From: Gordonibacter pamelaeae
GTDB lineage: Bacteria; Actinomycetota; Coriobacteriia; Coriobacteriales; Eggerthellaceae
Length of the DNA stretch: 64,000 bases
Direction: 5' to 3' (one strand)
NCBI RefSeq assembly: GCF_042665095.1
Contig: NZ_JBHTBV010000003.1
In this document: positions 39,907 to 48,690 of the stretch, piece by piece
Layout of the letters: the number at the start of each line of letters is the position of its first letter
Position numbering within the stretch: position 1 is the stretch's first letter
Program-made: the position numbers and the translations under genes
Notes under the pieces: model-generated
Seen by the model: only the letters and a program-made list of their open reading frames with translations
What the model was told of the DNA's origin: nothing
The model's database searches: none

Positions 39907-42138
39907 TTACGCCTCTTCTCTCTTCTTCTCGTCGACTTTCGCCGCCGAATCCTCGCGCGGCAGATCGTCGGAAACCTCCTCCGCCTGCTTGCCGCGCTTC
40001 GCGCCGCGGCGGCCGGCGGTGGCTATCAGCACGCCCAGCATCAGCAGGCCGAAGCCCACCCACACGGGCGTGATGAGCGGGTTCACGCGCACGTCCATGG
40101 AGAAGTCGCCGTTGGTGTTCACGCCCTTGTAGACCACGAACAGGTCCTCCGTGGGAAACGAGATCACGCCCGCCACCAGTTTCTGCTGCTGGGTGGACTG
40201 CACCAGCTGCACGGCCGGCGACACGGAGCCCACGAACTCGCCGTCCTTGAACACGTCGTAGTTCACGGTATACAGGATATCATCGCCGTTCGCCATCTCC
40301 TCGATGGTGTTCGACGTGTACTTCAGCGTGAAGTCCTGGATGGTGAAGTCCTCGGTGGTCGAATCGGTGGCCTCGTCGTAGCCCACGTAGCCCACGCGCT
40401 CGGTCACGAACATGGACGAGCCGATCAGGCCCACCAGGATCACGGCCATGGCCAGGTGCGACACGAAGCCCCCGAACGAGGCGGCGCGGTTCGCCAGCAT
40501 GCCGAACGCGGCGCCGAACACGTTGCCGCCGTGCTTCTCGCGGTAGGCGCGGATACCGCGGCCCAGCATGAACAGCGAGTTGAACAGCAGCAGGCTGGCC
40601 ACGAGCAGGCCCACGACCGTCAGGCCGTTGTAGTACCAGGCCGGCCCCAGCGTGGAGAGCATCTCGGAGGCCGAGACGCTGCCCTGCGCCGCCAGCTCCT
40701 GGTAGTACGCCACGTTCGCCTGGTAGCTGGGCAGCAGGTACGTAGCGTAGTAGAACATGAGCACCGCGAACAGCACGAGCGCGCAGGCGCCGGGGATGCG
40801 GGCGCGCTTCCAGAACTGCTTCCCCTCGGTCTTGCCCCACGACAGCAGCGGGCACGCCGTGAGCACGATGAGGTACAGGATGCCCAGGGGACGCGCGATG
40901 GCGTCGTAGGTTCCCGTGGAGAACTTCAGGTTGAACGGCAGCGCCGGCGCGATGGTCATGAACGTGAGCATGAGGGTGAACACGATCATGATGAGGTTGT
41001 TGAAGTAGTAGGCCGCATCCTTCGACATCATGCTGGAGATGTCGTCGCCGCCCGCCTTGGCAGGCCCGAACGACTTCCAACGCACGATGAGGCCCACGAT
41101 GCCGGCCAGCACCGACGCGGCGATCAGGCCGCCGAACAGCACGAGCGACACGTTGTCGCCCTCGAACGCGTGCACGGACTGCACGAGGCCCGAGCGCGAG
41201 ATGAACGTGCCCACGATGACGAACGCGAACGTGAGGCACGCGCACATGACCGACCAGCGCTTGAACGCGCCGCGCTGGCGGTACACGGTGAAGCTGTGGA
41301 TGAGCGCCACGCCCACGAGCCATGACAGCAGGCTCGCGTTCTCGACGGGGTCCCAGCCCCAGTAGCCGCCCCAGCCGAGCACCACGTAGGCCCACACGGC
41401 GCCCAAGCCGATGCCGATGCCCAGGAACAGCCACGAGAACAGCGCGTAGCGCTGCGAGCGCACGACCCACGCCTTCGAGGAATCGTTCACGATGATGGCC
41501 GCGATGGCGTAGGCGAACGGGATGGTGAGGCCGGCGTAGCCCACGAACAGCGTGGGCGGGTGGATGGCCATGGCCCAGTGCTCCAAGAGCGTGTTCATGC
41601 CCCAGAGCGCCGCCTCGCCGCGCAGGTTGCCCGATGCGTCGAGGTACTGGGCGGCCAGGGCCGTGAACGGCATGTTGCTCTCGGAGAACAACGTGACGCC
41701 CACGAACGCCGCCAGCACGATCTGCGCCACGAGCAGCGCCATGGAATCGAGCTTCTCCTGCCGCTTCAGGTTGCGCACGGCCACCACGGAGTTGAACAGC
41801 GAGATGAGCCAGGCCCAGAACAGAAGCGAGCCCTCGCGGCCGGCCCACAGGCCCGCCAGCTGGTAGAGCCACGCATCGGCGCCCGCCGCGTTGCTGTGGT
41901 AGCGCACCACGTACTCGATGGACGTGTCGCCCGTCATGAAGCAGTACACGAGGATGCCGCAGCACGCCGTGAGCCCCACGGCGGACACGAGGGCCGCCAC
42001 ATGGCCGCCCCAGGTGAGCGTCTCCGCCACGCCGCTCGCACGCTTGCGCCCCGCAATCGCGCCCGCCACAAGGCAGATGATCGACACGATGACGGCCGCA
42101 AACGAGATGAGCAGTCCAATCAGACCGAATATTGACAT
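39907..42138 (-). CDS. ccmF: CcmF-type cytochrome c haem lyase
   Basis: A 743-residue membrane protein with about 14-15 helices. The WWD motif is GWGGYWGWDPVENASLLSWL (near residue 255), followed by conserved histidines. It attaches haem to the CXXCH motifs of apocytochromes. It lies between ccmE and ccmA. No ccmH/ccmI gene is nearby, consistent with a system I* (reduced Ccm) machinery as in Desulfovibrio and archaea. Confidence 0.93.
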   Translation of the reverse strand: MSIFGLIGLLISFAAVIVSIICLVAGAIAGRKRASGVAETLTWGGHVAALVSAVGLTACCGILVYCFMTGDTSIEYVVRYHSNAAGADAWLYQLAGLWAGREGSLLFWAWLISLFNSVVAVRNLKRQEKLDSMALLVAQIVLAAFVGVTLFSESNMPFTALAAQYLDASGNLRGEAALWGMNTLLEHWAMAIHPPTLFVGYAGLTIPFAYAIAAIIVNDSSKAWVVRSQRYALFSWLFLGIGIGLGAVWAYVVLGWGGYWGWDPVENASLLSWLVGVALIHSFTVYRQRGAFKRWSVMCACLTFAFVIVGTFISRSGLVQSVHAFEGDNVSLVLFGGLIAASVLAGIVGLIVRWKSFGPAKAGGDDISSMMSKDAAYYFNNLIMIVFTLMLTFMTIAPALPFNLKFSTGTYDAIARPLGILYLIVLTACPLLSWGKTEGKQFWKRARIPGACALVLFAVLMFYYATYLLPSYQANVAYYQELAAQGSVSASEMLSTLGPAWYYNGLTVVGLLVASLLLFNSLFMLGRGIRAYREKHGGNVFGAAFGMLANRAASFGGFVSHLAMAVILVGLIGSSMFVTERVGYVGYDEATDSTTEDFTIQDFTLKYTSNTIEEMANGDDILYTVNYDVFKDGEFVGSVSPAVQLVQSTQQQKLVAGVISFPTEDLFVVYKGVNTNGDFSMDVRVNPLITPVWVGFGLLMLGVLIATAGRRGAKRGKQAEEVSDDLPREDSAAKVDEKKREEA

Positions 42139-42205
42139 GTAGGTATCCCTTCGTTGCGGCCGCGTGCGCGGCCGCCAAGCTTATGAGATGGCCGGGCCGC
42201 GCATG

Positions 42206-42871
42206 CTATTCCGCGAGCGAGACCTCGGTGGCATGGAACTTCCCGTCTTCGTTGAGCGAGCCGGTGAGCACGAGCGTGGAGCCGTCCCTCACCTCGTCGG
42301 ACAGCGCGTCGTCGAACAGCACGGACAGCTCGGGCGCGCCCTCCGCGTCCACGAGGACGAAGCGGTCGCCCTGCCCTGCCGCGGCAAGCGTGCCGTCCTT
42401 CACCGTGCCGGTCACCTTCACCGGCTTGTCCAGAACGCTGTCGCCGTATTCCGCAAGCTGCGCCACGCCGAGCGCGTTGCTGGAATTCTCGTACTTCGAC
42501 GGGCACTTCGTCACGAGCTCGGTCGCATGCAGCACGCCGTCTGCACCCACCTTGCCCGTGCAGATGGCCGTGACGTCGTTGCCGAAGGTGGCTGCCACGC
42601 CTCCCTCGTACTTGACGCGCAGGTACTGCGTCTGATCGCCCGACGGGTCGTACATATCGAACGTGAGCACATTGTCCTCCGTGGAGAAGGAGTTCTCCAC
42701 CACGTTGCCCGACACCTGGACCTTCTGGTCGGCGTACTGCCCGTTCGCCATATCGGCTATCGTCACGGACTTCGCCGACGAGCTGCCCCCGACGACGGCC
42801 AAGACAACGACCAGCACGATGACGATGATACCGGTGACCACCACGAGCCGCCGCTTCGTTTTCGTGTTCAC
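42206..42871 (-). CDS. ccmE: CcmE haem chaperone, CXXXY type, with second OB-like domain
   Basis: A 221-residue protein starting at GTG 42871 with GAGGAGG upstream. One membrane anchor (residues 10-28) is followed by a CcmE OB fold. The usual haem-binding HXXXY is replaced by Cys123-P-S-K-Tyr127, the CXXXY variant known from Desulfovibrio and archaea (system I*). After it, instead of a short flexible tail, about 90 residues resemble a second OB fold (VLDKPVKVTGTVKDG...GSTLVLTGSLNEDGKFHATEV). It receives haem from CcmC and passes it to CcmF. First gene of the ccm block, downstream of the nrf genes. Confidence 0.88.
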   Translation of the reverse strand: MNTKTKRRLVVVTGIIVIVLVVVLAVVGGSSSAKSVTIADMANGQYADQKVQVSGNVVENSFSTEDNVLTFDMYDPSGDQTQYLRVKYEGGVAATFGNDVTAICTGKVGADGVLHATELVTKCPSKYENSSNALGVAQLAEYGDSVLDKPVKVTGTVKDGTLAAAGQGDRFVLVDAEGAPELSVLFDDALSDEVRDGSTLVLTGSLNEDGKFHATEVSLAE

Positions 42872-43048
42872 GCTCGCCTCCTCCTCAAGAGTCTTACGCC
42901 CAATTGTCACGTACCCCAAAGTTCCGAGGAACGGAAGCACGGTGAATTCAAAGATTCACCATGTCGCCACGGGATTTCCCCGCTCGGCGCGGTGCAAACC
43001 CCCGCCGGCCACGGGGCTCCGCCCGCCGTTTCCGTTCATCGAGCCTTT

Positions 43049-43096
43049 GAAGAGGGAGCCCGTCCAAGCAAGACGCTTGAGGCGGGCTCCCTCTTC
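43049..43096 (-). terminator. Hairpin between the NrfH-like gene and ccmE
   Basis: A 14-bp perfect stem (43049-43062 with 43083-43096) contains a smaller CAAG/CTTG inner stem. There is no long T-run. It lies about 45 bases after the nrfH stop and could attenuate readthrough into ccmE or protect the nrf message. A further palindrome GGTGAAT/ATTCACC is at 42941-42960. Confidence 0.6.
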
Positions 43097-43140
43097 GTTA
43101 TGCGGTTGCGTCCGAAGACGCCTCTTTGTGCTGGCGAACC

Positions 43141-43908
43141 TTACGCTGCGTTAAGCTTGTTGGCCTGCTGGTACGTCAGCCAGCCTTCCGGCACGTAGGA
43201 CTCGCTGTGGCACTGCGTGCAGGCGTTCACCGACGCGCGGTGTGCCTTGTGGCAGCTGCTGCACTCCTGCTCGCCATGCTGCGGCTGGTGCGGGTTGTAC
43301 TGCCCCAGCTCGGACGTCGCCTGCTTCAGGTCTTCGCGCGTGAGATTGTGGCAGGACTCGTTCAGGCAGAACTCGTCGCCGCTCTCCAGTCCGCGTGCCT
43401 CGACCAGCTGGTCGACGTCACGCTCCTCGAGCGGGTAGTAGTAGTTGCCCGTGATCCATGCCATGCCCTCGGCCACCTGCTCGCCGATCGTCGGAACGTG
43501 GCAGCTCATGCACGTGGCCTCGGCGCCGCCCTGATCCTTCGAGACGCGGTGCGCCGCAGCCATCATGCTGCTGGCGTCCTCAACGTCGTTGCCCCACTTG
43601 TCCACGGCCGCCTGGCCCGGCTCCGCCTCGTACGTCGGCAGATACGGATCCATCGGCGTGTGGCAAATAGCGTTGCAGAAGCTCGGCTGCTCATGCCAAA
43701 CCCAGAAGCCGGCACCGGCTGCAATCAGAACAACCGCCACGACGCCGACGACGATCGGCCACTTCTTCCCCTTCTTCTTGGGAGCGGCCTCGCCGGCTTC
43801 GGCGCCTTCCGCCTTCACGGCTTCGTCCGTGGTTTCCACATCGGTCGTGGAGTCCTCGGTCGCGGCTGCCTCGGTGGCGGCTTCCACTTTGGTTTCCTCT
43901 TCGCTCAT
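43141..43908 (-). CDS. NapC/NrfH-like membrane multihaem cytochrome c
   Basis: A 255-residue protein. An acidic cytoplasmic N-terminus (residues 1-55) precedes one membrane helix (WPIVVGVVAVVLIAAGAGFWVW) and an outer domain with haem motifs. Three are standard CXXCH (CMSCH, CSSCH, CTQCH), one is CX3CH (CNAICHTPM) and one CX4CH (CLNESCH), so five haems are possible. It would move electrons from menaquinol to the nitrite reductase encoded just upstream. The start at 43908 is preferred because AAGGGGG lies eight bases away; an ATG two codons earlier is too close to it. Confidence 0.85.
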   Translation of the reverse strand: MSEEETKVEAATEAAATEDSTTDVETTDEAVKAEGAEAGEAAPKKKGKKWPIVVGVVAVVLIAAGAGFWVWHEQPSFCNAICHTPMDPYLPTYEAEPGQAAVDKWGNDVEDASSMMAAAHRVSKDQGGAEATCMSCHVPTIGEQVAEGMAWITGNYYYPLEERDVDQLVEARGLESGDEFCLNESCHNLTREDLKQATSELGQYNPHQPQHGEQECSSCHKAHRASVNACTQCHSESYVPEGWLTYQQANKLNAA

Positions 43909-44120
43909 CTCCATAACCCCCTTTCTTGCATCCTCGATTGCCCGTGCGTCCGGTTGGTTCGCGGGTTTCCCGCCCGACCCTCGGCACGAGCACGTTACCT
44001 CATGCATACTAGCCCTCGGCCGACGTTGCGCCTATCACCCATTTGGGGGGAATTAGCCCGTTTTGCCCCCAATTTCGTGTGAGGCACGCCCGTTGCGGCC
44101 GAGTTTTGGTGCAATACGCC

Positions 44121-44150
44121 GGGAAGGGAAAGCAGGCGCCTTCCCTTCCC
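44121..44150 (-). terminator. Perfect 10-bp hairpin after nrfA
   Basis: GGGAAGGGAA (44121-44130) pairs with TTCCCTTCCC (44141-44150), 30 bases after the nrfA stop. No T-run follows on the minus strand. A second imperfect palindrome TTGGGGG/CCCCCAA (44043-44049, 44066-44072) lies closer to the next gene. Together they suggest that nrfA and the nrfH-like gene are expressed at different levels. Confidence 0.55.
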
Positions 44151-44181
44151 CAGCGCGGCGGAGAGACCGGTCGCGTTTCGT

Positions 44182-45435
44182 TTAGATCTGTGCCAGAGCT
44201 TGATCCACCGCTGCCTCGGACTTGTTGAGCGTGTCCTGGGCAAGCGCGGAGTTGTGAGCGCCATCGCTGTTCTCTACCATGACCCAATCCCAGTAGAACT
44301 GAGCCGTGCGGTTGAGGTCGCGGAGCTTGTTCAGCTGATCCTCGCCCATCGAGCCGTTCGCAACGATCTCGGAGAGCTTGTTGTTCAGCGTGACCAGCTT
44401 GTTGCCGATGCTGTTGACGCGGTCGATGGCAACCTTCTGCTTCGCGGCGACCTCGGCCTTGATGTCGGCGTGGCACTGCGAGCAGTCGTTGGCGATGAGC
44501 TCCTCGTTGTCAAGCGGGCTCGACCAGTTGTGGTTGTCGAACTCCTTGCCGTCAGCGTTCTTCGTCGTGCCCATGTGGCAGTCGGAGCAGCTGTAGCCCT
44601 GCTTGGCCATGGGGGCCATGTCGCCGCCGTACATCGTCTCGAACTCGGGGTGCTGCACCTTGAGCTGCTTCGTGCCGTTCGTCGGGTTCGTGTGGTCGAC
44701 GTAGTTGATGGAGTTCTCGTACGCCAGCACCTTCTCCGGCGTGGCCTCGGCGAGGCCCTTCCACGGGTTCTCGGCCGACTTGTTCTCGTTCGGGAACAGG
44801 TACTCGTTGTGGCACTGGCCGCAGGACATGGCGCCCTCGGGCACCTTGCTCGCGTCGTCGCCCACCGCGTTCACGAAGAACTGGCGGATGGCCTTGGCGC
44901 CTTCGGCCGGGCTGTTCTCATGGCAGTCGTAGCAGCTGATGGGCTCGGAGACCTGAGCCTTCATCGCCTGAATGTCCGACGTGTTCAGCGTGGGGTCGGC
45001 ATTCTGCTTCAGGATGAACTCGGACGACTTGCACGTCAGGCAGTTCGCCGTCTTGGGGTTGCGCCCCGTCTCGTTGATGTCGGTCAGCGAATAGACATGC
45101 CCGTTCGGCTCGGCGTAGAACTTCGAGAAGGCCGAGCCGGCCCAAATGGTCTGGATCTGCGGATAGATTTGCGTGTAATCGCCCGGATCCTTGTTCTCTT
45201 CGTTCTGCTTGTACGTGGCGTACTCGTCGGGGTACACTTCCTGCCACGCATCAGCGGTGATGATGCCGTTCTCGTTCGCCGCGGGGATTTTGAAGTCCAC
45301 CACGGATTCTGCTCCCTTGTTCGCATCTTCGCTTGGCTGCTGGGGCGCGCACGCCGCCAACCCCATGACCAGAACGCAGATGCAGGTGAGGGAAAGCCCT
45401 AATCTCGTCTTCTTGCTCGCAAAGATGGCTTTCAT
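44182..45435 (-). CDS. nrfA: Ammonia-forming cytochrome c nitrite reductase
   Basis: A 417-residue pentahaem enzyme reducing nitrite to ammonium with six electrons. The active-site haem motif CLTCK (lysine ligand) and four CXXCH motifs (CYDCH, CGQCH, CSDCH, CSQCH) are in the canonical order. A lipoprotein signal ending LAAC anchors it outside the membrane. ATG 45435 follows GGAGGAG by seven bases; the open frame extends nine codons further without a better site. It heads a cluster with an NrfH-like donor and ccm genes for maturation. Confidence 0.95.
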   Translation of the reverse strand: MKAIFASKKTRLGLSLTCICVLVMGLAACAPQQPSEDANKGAESVVDFKIPAANENGIITADAWQEVYPDEYATYKQNEENKDPGDYTQIYPQIQTIWAGSAFSKFYAEPNGHVYSLTDINETGRNPKTANCLTCKSSEFILKQNADPTLNTSDIQAMKAQVSEPISCYDCHENSPAEGAKAIRQFFVNAVGDDASKVPEGAMSCGQCHNEYLFPNENKSAENPWKGLAEATPEKVLAYENSINYVDHTNPTNGTKQLKVQHPEFETMYGGDMAPMAKQGYSCSDCHMGTTKNADGKEFDNHNWSSPLDNEELIANDCSQCHADIKAEVAAKQKVAIDRVNSIGNKLVTLNNKLSEIVANGSMGEDQLNKLRDLNRTAQFYWDWVMVENSDGAHNSALAQDTLNKSEAAVDQALAQI

Positions 45436-45648
45436 CAAGCATCTCCTCCCTTCGACCTTCAATAGATCTCTCCTTCACGAAATATACACTTTTCAAACGG
45501 GGAATGATGAGCCGAAATTCCCCCGTCGGGAATTCCCACGAACGGGATAGGGAAAAACCCGCCTCGGCCCTTTGCAGGTCAGCGGTCGGCCAATCTCGCA
45601 AGCGAAGAATCGCAATTACTTTAGCAACTAAAATGGTGTGACTTTCGC
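45436..45648 (-). promoter_or_regulatory. nrfA promoter region
   Basis: On the minus strand TATATT at about 45484-45479 is the best -10, roughly 45 bases before nrfA, without a convincing -35. Upstream is the palindrome GGGAATTCCC (45531-45540) and an AT-rich patch near 45615-45635. No clear FNR-type half-site pair was recognised. Confidence 0.35.
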
Positions 45649-46050
45649 TTGTTGGAGCCGCCCGTGCGCGCGGACGTTCGCATCGAGGACTTCGAGGGAT
45701 CGATGATCGTCGTAGCCGACGTTCCCGAGACGGCACCCTACCTAAAGCCGTGCTACGTCAAGGCGCGCGGCCCTTACGACGGCGCGTTCGTGAGAATGGG
45801 GGAAGGCGATAGAAAGCTGTCCCGATACGAGGTAGACCGGCTCATCGAGGAGCGCCAGCAGCCGAAATACGACGCTCAAATGGTCGGGGGATCCGACATA
45901 TCGGAATTAGACCCCGAGTTGACGGAGAGTTTTCTGAAGCGGGAGTGCGCCGCCTCCCCTCGGGTTTTCGCCGGTCTGTCCGACGCCGACGCGCTGCTGA
46001 CCATAGGAGTCGTTGGCGTGTACCATCCCGATGTTTTAATAAGTAAAATG
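45649..46050 (+). pseudogene. Truncated AlbA_2/ATP-binding-type regulator fragment
   Basis: An open stretch whose translation (VRIEDFEGSMIVVADVPETAPYLKPCYVKARGPYDGAFVRMGEGD, then DADALLTIGVV) matches the middle of proteins with an AlbA_2 putative DNA-binding domain of the type encoded next door. About 65 N-terminal residues and the whole C-terminal part are missing, and it starts from TTG without a ribosome site. It reads as a decayed internal fragment, fused at its end to tandem 12-base repeats. Confidence 0.6.
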
Positions 46051-46076
46051 TTGATCTGCCTTTCGCTTATGAGAAA

Positions 46077-46130
46077 TGTCCCGAAACATGTCCCGAAACA
46101 TGTCCCGAAATGATAAAATGTCTCGAAACA
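46077..46130 (+). repeat. Tandem 12-base iterons (operator-like)
   Basis: Three abutting copies of TGTCCCGAAACA (46077-46088, 46089-46100, 46101-46112, the third ending in TG) and a fourth TGTCTCGAAACA at 46119-46130. Each is itself a TGTYYCGRRACA dyad. They end 16 bases before the ATG at 46147 and flank a GATAAAAT element, so they probably bind a repressor, perhaps the product of that gene. Confidence 0.65.
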
Positions 46131-46146
46131 AGTGAAGGGATCCCGA

Positions 46147-47551
46147 ATGGACCAATCCGAGTTCGAGCGACATCTTTCCAAAGGCGAAGGATTAACGGTT
46201 GAGTTCAAGCGATGCGGCAATCAGCCTGAAAAAGACACCTTTGAAACCCATTTGCTCGTTCGCGAACCGTCAGGGCGGCAGCATCTTCCTTGGCGTTCAA
46301 GATGATCGCACTGTATCGGGGGTGCCAAGGCAAGCTGAATTATCCATACAACGTAATATCATCAACGTCGTGTCAAACCCGAACGCATTCAACCTGACCC
46401 CATCCCTCGAATTTGAGACAATCGAGTACGAAGGAAAAATGGTTCTTCGCATCTGGGTTCCTATGGGGCCTGCTGTGTACCGCTACAAAGGTGACGTTTA
46501 CGACCGCATGGCAGACGTGGACATCAAAATCACGAGCGATGATCAGGTGGCAGGGCTCTACATGCGCAAGCGCAATCATTATTCAGAGAGGAAAGTCTAC
46601 CGATTCCTGAGCAAAGATGATCTTCGAGCCGACCTCATTGACCGTGTACGGAAAATGGCGCTATTGAGAGCTCCGAGACACCCTTGGGGAGAAATGTCCG
46701 ACGAAGAGCTTTTGCGCAGTTCGAGCCTTTACCTTCGGGACAGGGAAACCGGCGAGGAGGGTTACACGCTTGCTGCCGCGCTATTGCTGGGAACCGATGA
46801 AGCCATATCCGATATTTGCCCAGCGTACGGAACAGATGCAATTGTGCGCAAAGAGAACCTCGATCGCTACGATGATCGGCTGATAATCAAAACGAACCTT
46901 ATCGAGGCATACGACACTCTGTTCGAATTTGCCCAGAGGAACCTTCCCGACAGGTTCCATTTGGAAGAGGGGCAATCGGTCAGCGCACGCGACATCATCG
47001 TCCGCGAGGTGGTGTCAAACCTGCTCGTTCATCGCGAGTACCAAAGCCCTTATCCTGCCAAGCTTATCATCGACAACGACGGGCTTCGCACCGAGAATGC
47101 CAGCAGATCACTTTTCGAGGGGCGCATTACCCTCGCCGACTTCACCCCTATGCCCAAAAATCCGGTTATCGCCAACTTCTTCTCTCAGATAGGACGCGCC
47201 GATAGACTAGGTAGCGGCATGCACAACTTAGTGAAGTACACCAAAGCATACTCGGATGGGGAGCCCGAGCTTGTGGAAGGCGATGTTTTTCGGGCGTACG
47301 TTCCCGTGCGAAAGAGAGTACTTGCCGAAGCGGACATCGCATTGGTGTCATATGACGAGAACGAAGCGAAGAGCGTGGACGACGCCATTGAGCTTATGCT
47401 TTATCGGTTCGGATATGCAACTTCTCTTGAAGTGTCAAAAATGTCAGGAACTTCATCGAAAACGGCACAACGTCATCTTGCGGCAATGGTCAAGCAAGGC
47501 TTTCTCATTGCGGAGGGAACGACACGTGACAGGAAATACCGGAAAGCTTGA
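46147..47551 (+). pseudogene. AlbA_2/ATP-binding-type regulator, single-base frameshift
   Basis: ATG 46147 (AAGGGA upstream) begins MDQSEFERHLSKGEGLTVEFK...DTFET. The next block, ICSFANRQGGSIFLGVQDD, is in the frame one base later. Removing one C from the CCC at 46247-46249 restores a single 467-residue protein. The rest is intact: an AlbA_2 domain, a region resembling RecG/ATPase-like segments (VREVVSNLLVHREY, RADRLGSGMHNLVKY), and a C-terminal winged helix (YATSLEVSKMSGTSSKTAQRHLAAM). Such proteins are putative transcription regulators. Base composition is less GC-rich than the neighbours. Confidence 0.75.
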
Positions 47552-47606
47552 TTCGGGCTATATAAGGCGAGCCCCCGTCTTTGGGACGAGGACTCGTTAG
47601 TTTCCG

Positions 47607-47682
47607 TGGTGGAGATGATGGGATTCGAACCCACGACCCCCACGTTGCGAACGTGATGCTCTCCCAGCTGAGCTACATCCCC
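47607..47682 (-). tRNA. tRNA-Ala (anticodon CGC)
   Basis: The minus strand folds into a full cloverleaf of 76 bases with encoded CCA. The acceptor stem GGGGATG/CATCTCC holds the G3-U70 pair that identifies alanine tRNAs. The anticodon loop is TTCGCAA, and the T arm reads GTGGGTTCGAATCCCAT. The anticodon CGC reads GCG codons, which are frequent in this genome. Confidence 0.96.
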
Positions 47683-47782
47683 ACGGGTTATGTGCGCTCT
47701 CGCGCGAGGACTTATTTTGCCGGTATTGGGGGCATTTGTCAAATGGGGATTTGAAATGTTCATAGAACGTTCGGGTTTTTGG

Positions 47783-48028
47783 CTAGATGCCCTCGTCTTC
47801 TTCAGAGGGATCGGGATCGTCATCGTCGTCGAGGTATTTCAGGATGTCGCCTGGTTCGCATTCGAGGACTTTGCAGATGGCGTTGAGCGTGGAGAAGCGA
47901 ATGGCCTTGATCTTGCCGGTCTTTATGCGCGACATGTTCACGTTGGTGATGCCGACTTTATCCGCAAGGTCGTTGAGCGACATCTTGCGATCAGCCATGA
48001 TGCAATCCAACTCGAGAAGAATAGCCAT
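47783..48028 (-). CDS. XRE-family regulator paired with DUF2975
   Basis: An 81-residue helix-turn-helix protein of the Cro/CI type (SLNDLADKVGITNVNMSRIKTGKIKAIRFSTLNAICKVLECEPGDIL) with an acidic tail DDDDDPDPSEEDEG. This short YozG-like form is normally encoded directly after a DUF2975 membrane protein, as here (eight bases apart). The pair's function is unknown. The ribosome site is poor, so coupling to the upstream gene is likely. Confidence 0.85.
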   Translation of the reverse strand: MAILLELDCIMADRKMSLNDLADKVGITNVNMSRIKTGKIKAIRFSTLNAICKVLECEPGDILKYLDDDDDPDPSEEDEGI

Positions 48029-48036
48029 GGCGAAGC

Positions 48037-48567
48037 CTAAATCACATCATCAGAAAATTCTTGTAGAAGAACTCCGTATTTGAACACGAATGAGAAGGCA
48101 TACACTACAGCTGCAGCGATAAAGGGAGCGAAATCTATGGTAATAATTCCGCTGCCATTTGTTGAAAAATAGCCCGAGTTTATGCTGCCAAGCTGCATCA
48201 TTACGGAACTGGCAGAAAAAGCCACTTCGAGAACTGCATAAACAAGTAAAGATAAAGCCATGATGCGCGGTCTTTTTACCTGTTCGAGAGTAAAAGGAGA
48301 TCTGCCATTTGCAGCATCAGAGAATACCCCAATCAGCATTATAAATAATACCGCAATGACCGTACCTCTCAATAAATGCATGATAACTTTTGCGCCTACT
48401 CCTTCAGAGAAGAGACCCGATATGGAAAAAACCATAAAGCCAGCTGCAACTAGCCAGCAAATGCAAAAAACAGCAAAAGCAATTTTGACAAAAATACTGA
48501 TATATCTACAAACTTTCCTGATTCGACATAGTGAAGATTCTTCTTTTTCTTTGTCTTCGCATACCAT
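48037..48567 (-). CDS. DUF2975 membrane protein
   Basis: A 176-residue protein with four hydrophobic segments (about 25-50, 65-85, 105-130 and 145-165) and the DUF2975 block NGRSPFTLEQVKRPRIMALSLLVYAVLE. The family is of unknown function and typically sits beside a small XRE regulator. Codon use and GC content are lower than in the surrounding genes, which suggests a separate origin of this pair. Confidence 0.83.
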   Translation of the reverse strand: MVCEDKEKEESSLCRIRKVCRYISIFVKIAFAVFCICWLVAAGFMVFSISGLFSEGVGAKVIMHLLRGTVIAVLFIMLIGVFSDAANGRSPFTLEQVKRPRIMALSLLVYAVLEVAFSASSVMMQLGSINSGYFSTNGSGIITIDFAPFIAAAVVYAFSFVFKYGVLLQEFSDDVI

Positions 48568-48633
48568 TACAATACTCCTAACAAACCATCTAGAAACATA
48601 ATCACCTTTAGTCTCTACAGTACAGAATATAAC

Positions 48634-48667
48634 AAGTTGGACCCTGCTACTTTGCAGAGTCCAACTT
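48634..48667 (-). terminator. Terminator of the radical SAM/peptide operon
   Basis: AAGTTGGAC and GTCCAACTT (48659-48667, 48634-48642) form a 9-bp stem extended inwards by six more pairs, followed on the minus strand by GTTATATTCTG. It lies 24 bases after the stop of the 28-residue ORF. Confidence 0.7.
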
Positions 48668-48690
48668 GGCGTGCTTTCAATAAATGGAGG

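Noticed and set aside
46077..46130. Small CRISPR array
   Set aside because: The 12-base units abut without spacers, so they are tandem operator-like repeats.
46199..47551. Independent 450-residue gene starting at TTG 46199
   Set aside because: ATG 46147 with a proper ribosome site encodes the missing N-terminus in the other frame; the two halves are one gene with a one-base insertion.
47607..47682. Duplicated tRNA 3' end as an attachment site
   Set aside because: A second copy of the tRNA end was not found by eye within the window, so no att site is claimed.
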